From contig CAUYUJ010019087.1 of assembly GCA_963575745.1 (NCBI GenBank), positions 1-64,000 of the forward strand: a stretch of DNA of 64,000 bases, written 5' to 3'. The notes under the pieces are model-generated. The model had not been told where the DNA came from, did not search any database, and saw only the letters and a program-made list of their open reading frames with translations. Of the stretch, positions 51,554 through 61,317 are shown one piece after another. The position numbers were made by a program, and so were the translations under genes. This DNA comes from Prorocentrum cordatum. Its lineage: Eukaryota > Sar > Dinophyceae > Prorocentrales > Prorocentraceae. Positions within the stretch are counted from its first letter, which is position 1; every line of letters begins with the position of its first letter.

Positions 51554-51896
51554 CTGGGCGAGCAGACCTGGGGGCGGGACGGGGGCATGCTCGGAGAGGT
51601 CCTCCTCCTCCTCCTCCTCCTCCTCCCTGCTGATCCTCCGTCTCCTCCTCCTCCTCCTCCTCCTCCTTCTCCTCCTTCACCTGATCCTCCTCCTCCTCCT
51701 CCATCTCCTCCTCCTCCCTCAGAGCGGCGCTGCCCGCCAGCCTCCTTGCTCCGCCGTAACTGGTTACTCCTCCTTCCGCCTCCTCCTCCCCCTCCTCCTC
51801 GTCCTCCCCCTTCGAACATGCTCGTTCTGAACCCCTCAGGCCCACCCGCCCCATCCCCGCCTGATCACGCTCTAAACAATTGGGTGAAATTTACAC
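51554..51896 (-). other. Intron (343 bp) with dinoflagellate-style borders
   Basis: On the minus strand: exon CGGAG, then GTGTAAATTT at 51896, and TCGCCCAG at 51554 followed by GGCGGC. Both borders read AG|G, the duplication seen in dinoflagellate introns, and the phase is preserved (codon AGG restored). A (CTC)n tract fills 51600-51720. Confidence 0.7.
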
Positions 51897-54179
51897 CTCC
51901 GCGGAACCTGCGTCGGCTGAGAAACTTCCCAGAGCATTTGCAACCTGGCAGCGCCAGAAGACGTCAGCGACCACCCCCCCTCCGAGGTGCCCCCCACGAC
52001 GCCCAGCACCGTCAGCTCGCGCATGGCATCATCAGAACAGTCTGCATCGCAGCACATGAGCCGCGTCTCAGAGCCCTCCACCGAACCAGAACGAACTAAT
52101 GCCGTGACAGCGGTAGTCTCTTCAATCGAGTGCCCGTTCACTGTGCACCAAAGAGCTGACCTGATACTCCACTGCAAAAAACATTTCTCGACTTCGCCAA
52201 GATCGACACCGAGGTCGCTCAGGATGGAAACGTCATCGTGGGGGGGGTCAGCCCTGAGAAGATATACGTTGTGATCCAGACAATGAACGACTGCGTGCTC
52301 TGTCACCCCAACATCAGTCTTGACTATCCTCCGATTGCTTCCTTGAACGCCCTTCATCAGCTTAAGACTGGAGGGCGTCATCGAGACGAGCCGGAAGAAT
52401 AACGACCCAGCAGCGCCGTTACCGCCAGGGCCGCTGGGAACGGCAACGGGCAATTCGCCATCCATGCAGGTGTCTTCGAGCATCCCCCCAGGCGCAAAAG
52501 CGAGCCCGCCGCCACCTGGCACTGATCGGCGGAACACTCCCAAGGGCTGAACTTCTGGGCGATTCGCGGGCGGCAGCGAGTAGACCGTGCCCTGGCCCCC
52601 CACGTTGCGGACATGATCCAGGACTGCATTGCGCCGAAGCGCATCGTAAGATATGGGCGCCACCACGACGTCGCCAATCACTGCCTTGCGAGCTTTATCG
52701 ATATCACGTTGGCATCGCTTGAACTCTTCATGTGGCTTGGTGAGGTCCCGATATTGGGCCCCTAGGTCGAGGTGGTAGATTGCTTGAGTCATGGGATGTT
52801 CGAGGTAAGCAGGTAGCATCCCTCGCCCTTGGCATGCTGCGGCAATGCTCGGATGGCGCTGGATTCCAAGACGTGACACAGCGCCCCCCAAGTGTCGAGC
52901 AGCGCCGAAAGACTCCAAGAGCAAGTCGAAGAACGGGCGAACTGACCCTGTCTCCACCGAAAGGCGTGCCTCTGCCAATGGCAGCCTGTTGCTCAGGCTT
53001 GTGATGACGGCCCCTGAGCGGCTCACCTTCTTGCGAGCCTTAGTAGTGATGGCATGCTTGGTCTCAATGATCGTTTCGACAACTGGAACAAACCGCAGCT
53101 TGCAAACCTCGACCTGGAACGGTTCAGATAAGTCTCGGAGCCTGCAACCGTTGGCGAATTGCTCTAATTCTTCTCTGAAGCCCATGAGGAACGGCATCGA
53201 CAACCGGTGATGCATGATCAACTCAGGGCGGCGTGTCAACATGTCCACGATGTCGCGGGCAATGCTCTGTGCTGTCGGCTCATCGCGGTGAGCGAGGCCG
53301 CATAGCACCCATGGAAGTTGTTGCCAAAAGCCAGTCTTCAGCGCCAGGCAAAGCTTGATGTGGGCAATGGCACCGTGCCACGCTTGAAGGAGCTCCCCAA
53401 GCTGGTCCGCGCTCAAACTGTGCCCAACATCTGAGATGAGTTCCATGGCCCCCCTGTGCGATAACGAACTCAAAACCTCCTCGATGTAGCCCGCCGCCAG
53501 ATCTGGAGCGCGTTTGCCCGCCAGTGGGCAGCTGCGCCTGTGCGACTTGCCGAAATGTAATTCGATCACCTGCCGCCGCCGACTCTGGTGTTTGAACTGC
53601 TTCTCTCTGAAAAGGTCCTCGTGGCACGCGCGCCCCTCGCGCCACCCGGCCAGACGCTCGGGCATCGCGTCAAGCTTCAGCACCAAACAGAGGAAGCTGT
53701 GGAACGTCACGCTGCGCAGAGACCGTGAGAACAGCGCCTTGTCGAAGCTCGTGTCCTTGCTATCCCCACCTGCGGCAGACTGGCCATGCTCGTCACGACC
53801 ATCCACGCCCCGCATAAATTTGATTGGATCCCAAGCCGCAGCAAGCAGGGTCATTAATGGGTGCACCTCTTTCACAAACGCATGCACCTCGTGCCACCTT
53901 TTCTCGTACAGGGATTTAAAATGGTCGAGCATGTCGGCGTGGGATTCCATTGGCGTTCCATTGATGCAACTCGAAACGAAGCGCTGCCTCAAGGATGTGC
54001 AGGCCAATAGTGCCTCGATGTTTTTGAGTTCGCGCCAGCGATCATCCCACCCAGGAATCTTCTCATGCACGTCCTTGAGTAAATTGTACACGATGTGCTG
54101 CATCCCAGCAATTGGCATTGCATTCCGAAGTACATCCGCGCACCCTGCTCGAATAGCAAAGACCATGACACAACGCGCC
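51897..54179 (-). CDS. Large unknown gene, 760-residue central exon
   Basis: Minus-strand exon; the frame is open upstream of the ATG at 54166 as DYSLARCVMVFAIRAGC, reaching CTGAACCTCAG, a 3' splice site near 54180, so the ATG is internal. Landmarks: IVYNLLKDVHEKIPGWDDRW, FVKEVHPLMTLLAAAWDPIK, RRQVIELHFGKSHRRSC, LSMPFLMGFREELEQFANGC, CKLRFVPVVETIIETKHAIT, SLFFRLVSMTPSSLKLMKGV, MRELTVLGVVGGTSEGGWSL with TSSGAARLQMLWEV. Mostly helical, soluble, no signal peptide. It resembles from memory a widespread dinoflagellate family, often with many copies per genome, of unknown role; I recognise no catalytic motif. The 5' splice site is at 51896. Confidence 0.65.
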
Positions 54180-54960
54180 AGGGAATAATCTGAGGTTCAG
54201 CGGGGCGGGCGGCGGTCTGGGGCGAATGCTCATCGGGGGCCCTCCTTGTCGCCGCAGCTGGGCGCGGCTCGGAAAACTGGTGCGTTTCGACGCCGGGAGG
54301 GGTCCGGGGGTTCGCAGCGAGCTGAAACCTCAAGTTCACACGCAAGGTGGGGGCCCTCCGAGGGGCCTTCGACCAAAACAACCCAGGATAATTTTTGCCC
54401 AGGAGGACGCCGAGACCCCCCCAGGGGCCCCAGGCCCAAAAAGACCCAGGAGAGATTTCTTCCAGGACGAAGTCCAGACCCCCCCCAGGGGCCCAGGACC
54501 AAAAAGAACCAGGCGAGACTTCAGGGCAAAGCCCAGACCCTCCCATGGGCCCCAGGAGCAAAAAAACCCATTAGCAACCGTTCGGGCGCGGGCGGAGTTG
54601 GCGCCGACCTTCGGGATGCCCGTGCTCATCGAGCGGGATCGTATCGATGTCCGTGGCGTCGCCGTCAGGATCCTGAGCAAGGTTGCAAGATACGGACACA
54701 AGTCCTCCTCCTCCTCCTCCTCCTAATCCTCTTCCCTTTTCTCACAGCGGCCCGAAATGCAGAGGGACCCGAACGACTCAGCTCCTGGCGTGAGTCGTTC
54801 GGGCCCGTTCTCCTCCTCCTCCTCCTCCTCCTCCTCCTCCTCCTCCTCCTCCTCCTCCTCCCCCCCTCCTCCTCGCCATCATCCCCCTCCACCTCCTCGC
54901 CCCCGTCCCGAGTCAGACTCAAGGAGGACGAGCGGGGAGGGGAGTGGAACGAAATCTCAA
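54180..54960. other. Presumed intron carrying repeat B and a CTC tract
   Basis: Lies between the exon ending near 54960-55010 and the acceptor at 54180. It holds repeat B copy 2 (54236-54570) and a (CTC)n tract (54700-54870). The 5' splice site was not identified; the preceding exon text VEHDGEDGSPGEN may already run into it. Confidence 0.5.
54236..54570 (+). repeat. Dispersed repeat B, copy 2
   Basis: Same head as copy 1 (TCGGAAAACTGGTGCGTTTC, GAGCTGAAACCTCAAGTTCA, CGCAAGGTGGG) and about three and a half internal units with CCCAGGCCCAAAAAGACCC / GGAGAGATTTCTTCCAGG. Lies in an intron just 5' of the 54179 exon; copy 1 lies just 5' of the 41550 exon. Confidence 0.85.
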
Positions 54961-55875
54961 GGGGGCTGACCAGGGACGCGGCATGTTTTCCCCTGGGGAC
55001 CCGTCCTCGCCGTCATGCTCCACTGGCTGGAAGAACGCGTGCTTCGGCAAGAGGTTTCGGAGGCTCGCGGAGAACTCGGGAAGGCCCACCTCCACCCCCA
55101 TGTCCGTCGTCACCGAAACAAAAGAGCTGATGTGCCGGGTCATGCTCGCCAACGTTGAACTTTCGAGGCATATGCAATGGAGAAGCGACGCCGCGTTATG
55201 AGGAGTATTCGCCTTTCCCGAACCCAGGGCCTGGGGCACGTACACGTGGTGCGTAATGCATTCCGATAGAATTCCCAACGCTGCTTTCACACGCGCAGCA
55301 AGCGATGCAGGATCTGGGTCTGGGTCATCATCACCCAGGGCTAGATCGCGGAGCACCGTCTTCCCTGCATCGCTCTCGATGAGCTGGGCTGCGTCGAACA
55401 CATTATATAATCGGTCGAACGGTATCTGGTGGCACTCGGTCCAAAGCCAATTCGCAAACTTGTTCGGCGAGCTGTCTATCCACATATATCGGACGACGTT
55501 CGCGTCGTTCATGCGCTGGGCCGCAAGGAGCAAGGCCACGTCCAGGATCAGCCTGTATCGCCGAAGATTCCTGGCCGTGGGAGGCTGCATACCCCGTGCG
55601 TGTTCAATATTTTCCAAAATACCTTTGTGCATTGGCGCGGGCAGCGTAGCCTGAATGGCATTGAGCACCGCGTCGGCCATCCGTTCTGTGCTGATGTCGG
55701 CAGCCCCAATGCATCGCAAATAAAACAACATCCGCTCGCTGCTGATAAACCGACAGGACCGATGCTGGTCCGCGCGCTCCTCGTGCTGAACCCAACCCCG
55801 TAGCAACATGGCCCAGCTCTGCATGGTGCTGACTGCGCCGCCCATCTCGGCAAGGGCGCCAGCTGCAATGTCAGC
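54960..55875 (-). CDS. Large unknown gene, upstream exon
   Basis: Minus-strand exon starting at 55875 after CTGCCTCCCCAG, a strong polypyrimidine-AG. Encodes ADIAAGALAEMGGAVSTMQS, WAMLLRGWVQHEE, RRYRLILDVALLLAAQRMND, NVVRYMWIDSSPNKFANWLW, TECHQIPFDRLYNVFDAAQL, ALGILSECITHHVYVPQALG and MTRHISSFVSVTTDMGVEVG. The W-x-D-S-S-P motif followed by a Trp is the most distinctive part. Mostly helical. The Leu-rich text before 55875 (VVDAVLLLLLLFLLL) is the intron's pyrimidine tract, not a membrane segment. The 3' end is set at 54960 because the text after GENMPRP is arbitrary. Confidence 0.6.
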
Positions 55876-56047
55876 CTGGGGAGGCAGGGGGGGGGAGAGG
55901 ACACGGGGAGGGCGGGCAGAGATATGCAGCAGCAGAAAAAGCAGGAGGAGGAGGAGGACTGCGTCGACGACAAAGATGGAGAGCGACCGGATTGGGCGAG
56001 GACAGGGGGCAGGCAAAAAGGGAAGAACAGGAAGGGGGGGATCGGAC
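55876..56047 (-). other. Intron (172 bp)
   Basis: Minus strand: CATGGG|GTCCGATCC at 56048/56047 and TGCCTCCCCAG|GCTGAC at 55876/55875; both sides are phase 0, joining EASHG to ADIAAG. Confidence 0.6.
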
Positions 56048-56320
56048 CCCATGCGATGCCTCGTCGTCGCAGTCGCCCCCGTCGACGGGCGCAGAGATCA
56101 ACGCGGACCACCGTCGAATTTGGCTGGCCAACAAATTTAATGCATCTGCTGTAAAATCTGGGGCTGCAAGGGGCGACGCCGTAAAGTGCCCGGGCGTGCG
56201 ACCAGCCATCCACTGCTCAGGGGGCCAGTCGGGGATCGCGCATGCATGGCCACGCCACCGGTTCAGCAGCACGATGTCGGACCTTGGGAAGGCGCGGGGT
56301 TGACCGGTCGACCGTCCGAA
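56048..56320 (-). CDS. Large unknown gene, further upstream exon
   Basis: Minus-strand text RSDIVLLNRWRGHACAIPDW, PPEQWMAGRTPGHFTASPLA, APDFTADALNLLASQIRRWS and ALISAPVDGGDCDDEASHG, ending at the donor at 56047. Its 5' border is uncertain (near 56290-56320). I know no domain for it. Confidence 0.5.
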
Positions 56321-56334
56321 ATGCACGCCAGCGG

Positions 56335-56690
56335 TCGTCGCCGCCGTCGTCGTCGTCGTCGTCGTCGAGTTCTACCCGGGTGTTCGAGGCGAGCCAGCCA
56401 TGGCGACGGGAAGCCCCCCAGATGCTCCGCAGCGGGGGCCTCGAGATCAGACGCGCCGCCGCCGACCGCCGACCCGTCCGAGGAGATCTGAGAGAGGGGG
56501 GCGCGCGGATGCTGTGGTGCACACAGGCGCCGTGGCGTACACAGGAGCTGTAGTGCACGCAGGCATTGTGGTGTACAATGGTGCTGTGTTGCGCACGGCT
56601 GATGTGGTGTACGCAGGCACTGTGGTGTACACTAGCGCCGTGGTGCCTGCAGGCACTGTGGCACACACTGGCGCTGTGCTGCACACTCAT
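56335..56690 (+). repeat. (GTC)n tract and 18-bp minisatellite
   Basis: (GTC)n at 56333-56370, a partial repeat A block (TTCGAGGCGAGCCAGCC, TGGCGACGGG) at 56383-56412, and at 56510-56690 about ten 18-bp units such as GTGGTGTACACAGGCGCT. Because 18 is a multiple of three, both strands stay open as hexapeptide repeats (VVYTGA-like on plus, APVYTT-like on minus). Confidence 0.85.
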
Positions 56691-56985
56691 CCTGCTCCTC
56701 CGAGGGGCGAACTGGCAACCTGAGGCCGCGGCCACTTGCCACGCATTACCAGGTTGGCAATGGGCTCTGGCAAAAGTACGCAATAGAGATCAGCTGGATG
56801 GGAATCTCGCCCGAAAATTTGGCACACCAGGCCACCCACAGAGGACCTCGCACCCGTCGATGCGTGGACAACATCGATCGGGCCACCGGCGTCACCGAAG
56901 TCGGGCGAGAACAGCGGGTGCCCCAACGACACGCGAGCGATGCCGCTCACGCCCTTGAGGCTGCGGCGGAATCTGACGGCGCAGC
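56690..56985 (-). CDS. Possible upstream exon
   Basis: Minus-strand text GVSGIARVSLGHPLFSPDFG, GPIDVVHASTGARSSVGG, LVCQIFGRDSHPADLYCVLL and PEPIANLVMRGKWPR. Ordinary globular composition, without stop, preceded by RFRRSLK. It may be an exon of the 49.5-58 kb gene or of a different minus-strand gene; no splice site was verified. Confidence 0.4.
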
Positions 56986-57039
56986 CTGCCCCCTCGGGTA
57001 CCTGGGGGCATCAATCGGCAGCTTTGTCACGCGATTTGC

Positions 57040-57225
57040 CATCCTCCTACCTCCTCACTCTCCAGCTCCTCTGCTCCCTCCCTCCTCACTCTCCAGCTCC
57101 TCTCCTCTCCTCCCTCCTCCCTCCCTCCTTCCCCCTTCCCTCTTCCCTTGTCCTGCCATTCCCCATCGTCCTCCTCCCCTTCCCCCTCCTCGCCTCCTTG
57201 CCTTCCTTTGACTCCGGACGGACCG
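57040..57225 (+). repeat. CTCC/CTTCC-rich pyrimidine tract
   Basis: TCCTCCCTCC-type low-complexity sequence with the duplicated word CTCCAGCTCCTCTGCTCC/CTCCAGCTCCTCTCC. Probably intronic for a minus-strand gene. Confidence 0.7.
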
Positions 57226-57229
57226 CCCA

Positions 57230-57600
57230 GACATCCGTCACGCGAACGCTGTGTGAGTCCGTCGGCCCCCGGAAGTACGAGTCCCAGACCTGCTCCTTCT
57301 GGAGACGAACTAGCCTCTCCCCCTCCAAAATCCGTAACCCCCAACCCCAAGCGGGACCTCTCAGGCCGGATCGGTTCCGCGGAGGCCCAGGGGGTGGCTC
57401 TACTTCCTCGTGTGTATCCTCCTCGTCGCCCTCACGATTAGCCCGGGTGTCCTGCTCGGACCACTGCGTGAGCGGGCCGCGCTGGACAACGCCGGGCGCC
57501 ACGCGGGCCAGGCCGCGCAGGGTGAAGGCCTGCGCCGAGACGCGGCGGCCCTTGTCGAGCATGGCGGCGTCGACGCCCTCCTTCGCAGGGTGGGATCTCC
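57230..57600 (-). CDS. Possible upstream exon
   Basis: Minus-strand text EGVDAAMLDKGRRVSAQAFT, LRGLARVAPGVVQRGPLTQW and SEQDTRANREGDEEDTHEEV, then a Pro/Gly linker and GLRILEGERLVRLQKEQVWD with SYFRGPTDSHSVRVTDVWAV. A 3' splice site CCACCCTGCGAAG (near 57590) fits the start, and a GC donor (GAAG|GCAAGG) near 57220 would fit the end. No known domain. DSYFRGPTDSHSVRVTDVWA looks like a beta-rich segment. Confidence 0.45.
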
Positions 57601-57774
57601 CCCCGATCACTTCCCCCTCATTCGCCTCATCCACCCCCACCTCGTCATCCCCCTCCCAAAAAGAGTCTCCCCCTCCTCCTCCTCCCAATCCTCCTCCTTG
57701 ACCTCTTCGTCCTCATCGTCATCCTCATTATCATTTTCAATCCTGCTCCTGATGCTGATCCTCATTATCTTCCC

Positions 57775-57935
57775 TTCCCGTCCTCTGCAAACCGCTGCGC
57801 CAGCCACGGCATGCGCGGCAGCAGGCACAGATGCCGCCGCTCGCCATCCCACAGCCGTAAGCTTGGGTAGGCGTGGGACGCGACCCAAACGAGACCCTCG
57901 GCCGCCATCCTCGCGCCCAAACAGCTCAGCAGCGA
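57775..57935 (-). CDS. Possible upstream exon
   Basis: Minus-strand text ARMAAEGLVWVASHAYPSLR followed by LWDGERRHLCLLPRMPWLAQ and RFAEDGK. A polypyrimidine tract (CCTCTTCCTCTTTCTTTCTC on the minus strand) and an AG lie just upstream. It is the most upstream coding-like text of the minus-strand array; an upstream start was not found in the window. Confidence 0.4.
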
Positions 57936-58009
57936 GAGAAAGAAAGAGGAAGAGGGGAGCAGGGACGCCACTTGACATGAAGGCGGGACCCTGGAGCAAG
58001 CTATAGGTC

Positions 58010-58190
58010 CAAACGCGCCACTGTTTCGCGCTGCGTCCAGCCGTGGCGACGAGTGCGACGAGGTGGACCCACGAGGGCCAAAAAGCTACGAATCTCGATC
58101 CTTGAGTTCAGAGCGCACAGATGTTTCGCGCTGCGTCCAGCTGCGGCAACGAGGTGGACCCCCGAGGGCCGAAAAACCCGAACATCTATC
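58010..58190 (+). repeat. ~95-bp tandem pair related to repeat A
   Basis: Two units with TTTCGCGCTGCGTCCAGC, TGGCGACGAG / GCGGCAACGAG, GAGGTGGACCC(A/C)CGAGGGCC and AAAAAGC / AAAAACC. The GTCCAGC(C)GTGGCGACGAG core is also the centre of repeat A. Confidence 0.6.
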
Positions 58191-58194
58191 CCTT

Positions 58195-58645
58195 CCTCCT
58201 CCTGATCCTCGTCTCCCTCGTCCTTCCCTTCCACCTCCTCCGCCATTCGCACGCGCAGATGCACGCGCGGAGGCACGCGCGATCGGGGCGAGCTCGCGCG
58301 GCCCGCGGGGAGGCGACGACGAGGGCGGGAGAAGGCGGGAGGAGTAGAAGAGAGGAGGAGGAGGCGGGAAGAAGGGAGGAGGAGGGTGATATTGAGGATG
58401 AGGAGTGAGGGAAGCGTTTTCCTTCAGATCGGCCCCCTGAGGGTGTTTTCCTTTGGACCCGTGGGCCCCGTGACCTTTGGTATGTCCCACACGATAGAGC
58501 GTCCCACGCGATACGGAGTACGGTCACACACGATAGCGCCCCAAACGGTACGACCCTACCGATCAGGCAGATCAGACTAAGGGGGCCGAATGGTCTTACA
58601 CTGTCCCTGGGTGCGCGGCTGAAGTGGACTTCCGCGACGCGTATT
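58195..58645 (+). repeat. GGA-rich tract and GATAG-type short repeats, no gene
   Basis: CTCCTCC/GGAGGAG stretches at 58190-58245 and 58330-58385, then at 58470-58580 short words CCCACACGATAG, CACGCGATACGG, CACACGATAGCG as in 36300-36470. Confidence 0.55.
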
Positions 58646-58672
58646 CGTGTTCTTTGTTGTTGTCGTCGTCCT

Positions 58673-58812
58673 CGCCCGCGACCCGCCCGCGACCCATCCG
58701 CAACCCACCTGCGACCCGCCCGTGATCCACCCGCGACCTACTCGCGACCTACCCGCGGATCACCCGCGACCCGCCCGTGACCCAGCCGCGACCCAGCCGA
58801 GACCCACCCACG
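58673..58812 (+). repeat. CGCGACC(C/T) 10-11 bp minisatellite
   Basis: About thirteen units such as CCGCGACCCA, CCTGCGACCCG and CCCGTGATCCA in a row. The proline-rich frames are artefacts. Confidence 0.9.
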
Positions 58813-58814
58813 TT

Positions 58815-59930
58815 GCCTTGACGAAACCAACCCAGCGCCTATGGCGGGCTCCCTGTGCAATGTGCAGGAAATTGGCGCCTGCGGCGGGTTCTCTCAGATT
58901 TCGATTCGAGCCTCGCAGACAGGCGTCGATCCCCCCCCCGCCACCTCAGTGTCTCGTTGGCCTCGAAATTGGTCGTCGTCGTTCTCCTTCGTTGGCCTCG
59001 TCGTTTGTCGTCGTTCGTCGGCGTCATTCGTCGTCGTCTTCGTCGTCGTTCGTCGTCGTCGTCGTCGTCGTCGTGGTGGTGGTCGTCCCCGTGCGAAACT
59101 GGTGGTGCTATGGTGGAGCGCCACCCGATCGAATTCCGCTATGGAGTTCCGCGCCACTGGGTCCCACCTAAGATGGTCCCACAACGATGAGGCCCGAACT
59201 CACAAAACACCACCCCAATGGGCCTCATCCGACAAGGTCCCAGCCAGCAGGGTTCTACTCTGTAGGGTCCGTCACCATGGGGCTCCAATCCGTAGGATCC
59301 CATATAATCCCAAACCGTAGTATCCCACCGCACGGTGTTGGACCCACGCTGTTCTCATGGCCTGCTCTCCGCCGGAAAGCCGCGGCGTGCCCGCCTCCCT
59401 TGCGGACCTTCCCCGCGATGCCCATTCTCGGAGGGTGTTGACGCCAAATGTAATTTGCAATTCCTGCTACGCGACGCGGCATCCAGCACCGCGCGGGAGC
59501 GCCTGGGGGGGGGCTCGTCGGTCACGAATCTTAGATTCTCGTTCTGGGGACCTTCCTGGAGCAACTCGCTCCACTCATGCCGATGCTGGGTCCAACGTCC
59601 ATCGCCTTGTGTCGAGCTGGAGTCGGACAAGTCGAACTAGAAGCAAACTAGAGTCGAACAGATCCGTCGGGTGGGCCCCAGGGAAGTCCCCACAGCGAAC
59701 ATCTAACGAATCGGACACCAGACCTCAGCAAGCATTCAGCGGCTCGATCGGCTCTTCTGGACAGGGCCTCCCTTGACCTCTCGACGCCTTCCCCGGAGCC
59801 AGCTCCCCGTTCCGACCGGCCGCCCCGACTTCCCGAGCCGCTGGGGTGTCGGGGCACGCCCTCCCCGCGCTCCTCGGAGATCCGCTGGGCGCAACGTCTG
59901 CGGGCAGCTCGACTGCGCAGACAGTGCGGC
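58815..59930. other. No gene; (GTC)n and short GGTCCCA repeats
   Basis: (GTCGTC)n at about 58970-59090. At 59130-59340 about a dozen degenerate words with GGGTCC(C)AC / ATGGTCCCACA / GTAGGATCCCA, related to those at 36300 and 58470. The rest has no recognised frame. Confidence 0.5.
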
Positions 59931-59934
59931 CGAA

Positions 59935-60090
59935 GTCTTGCCACACAGGGCGTCAAGAATTATACGCATCCACTGCCCCTGGCTAGGCCCATCCCCGGCC
60001 CAGGAGCGGTACGTACGCCATGCGCCGCTCCTGGTTCCGGGATGAGCTTGGCTGGGGGCGGTGGAGATGTGTGTGGATCTCGCCGCCCGG
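59935..60090. repeat. Foldback hairpin E, copy 2
   Basis: Left arm ATTATACGCATCCACTGCCC, CTGGCTAGGCCCATCC, CGGCCCAGGAGCG; right arm (reverse strand) reads CACACACATCTCCACCGCCC, CCAGCCAAGCTCATCCCG, GAACCAGGAGCGGCG. Same arm landmarks, spacing and flanking GGGCG as the copy at 11766-11985, but more diverged. Confidence 0.65.
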
Positions 60091-60094
60091 CTGC

Positions 60095-61240
60095 AGGGAT
60101 CGTTGAAGACAGAGTGAAAGCCCTTGTTGGCCATGGTTTCGACGATTTCTTCAGGGGTCCTCATGGAGAACACACGGACGGACCTCCGAACCCAACGTTG
60201 TCCTCAATCCAACGTTTTGCCTGCAGGAGGGCGCCCGCCGTACACCAGCACCACGGCTAGTTGGGCCCATCAAGGTCCAACATTGGTGTGCGTGTGACCG
60301 CTTCTGGCCCCAGCCAGCAGCCAAGAAGGATGATTAACCAGCTCTGGGCCAAAACTAAAAAATGGGCCTGGCGAGCCCAGGAATAAGGTGAAACTAGGTG
60401 CCCCACCTCCCCTCGTGGAAGAACATTGGCACGCCAGAAATGGATACAGAAAAAGCCAGCCAGTGCGATGCCCAACAACAAGCGGTGTCCAAAAGCGACA
60501 GTGGCCTCTTATGGGCAGGCGATTTCCGTCCAAGACGGAGAACGTCCACGGCGGCACCAGCAGTGCACCCTGCCCAGCATGGGCAGGGAGTGCTGCTGAA
60601 CCTCGTCCCCAGTATTTCCGTGATAACTTCGATCCCCCGGAAGAAGGGAGCTAGACCACCCAGTGGTGCCCGATAGCTCATCTCGACCGGCTTTTCCCGA
60701 GCCGAGCCCAGGCCTCGCCGACGAGGGTGCCCACCCCATCAAGGGCAGCAAACTCGATCCCAGACATGCGATGACTTGATTTGCAAACTAATCGCTAAAT
60801 GTCTTTAGTTTTGGTCCCCCCCGTTTTCTCTCGTTTCTCTCGGCGGTGAAAAGAACTGGTCCGAAAACCTCCTCCTCCTCCTCCTCCTCCTCCTCCTCCT
60901 CCTCGCCGTCGTTGCGCGGCGGGTGCCGCGGAACAAATACATAGTTACACCCTAGTGGTGGGACCCTAGTCCTTCAATGAGGCCGTCGAACAGTAATGAG
61001 ATAATTATCCCCTGTTGGGGGGGGGGGGATTCTAAAGACCTTTCAGGGTTACACTTGAAGTCCCGATCCTTGCTCCATGGGAGGCCCCGGGGCACCGCGA
61101 GGGCACGCAGAGGCCGAAAACTGAGAAAACAAAACGTCCGTCGCGAATTGTTCGTGAGGCGAGCGCGTCTGGGAACCCTCCACTTCCCCAGCCGAGCAAA
61201 ATCAACAATCGAAAGCACAACAGTAACACTAACAGCAACG
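60095..61240. other. No gene; contains repeat F copy 2
   Basis: 60438-60525 matches 24966-25040 (GATGCCCAACAACAAG, GTGTCCAAAAGCGACAGTGG, ATGGGCAGGC). A (CTC)n tract lies at 60871-60904 and a G run at 61017-61027. Short frames only. Confidence 0.5.
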
Positions 61241-61253
61241 ACAACAACAAACA

Positions 61254-61315
<62 letters not shown>
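61240..61315 (+). repeat. (AAC)n microsatellite
   Basis: About 20 nearly uninterrupted AAC units. Confidence 0.98.

Positions 61316-61317
<2 letters not shown>

Noticed and set aside
55930-56052. N-terminal membrane segment (DAVLLLLLLFLLL) of the 55 kb exon
   Set aside because: It is the translation of a CTCC-rich pyrimidine tract upstream of a clear 3' splice site at 55876.
57086-57688. Whole 200-codon minus-strand frame as one protein
   Set aside because: Its start is a Gly/Asp/Glu stretch from pyrimidine-rich DNA and its end runs into a CTCC tract; only the middle (57230-57600) has protein character.
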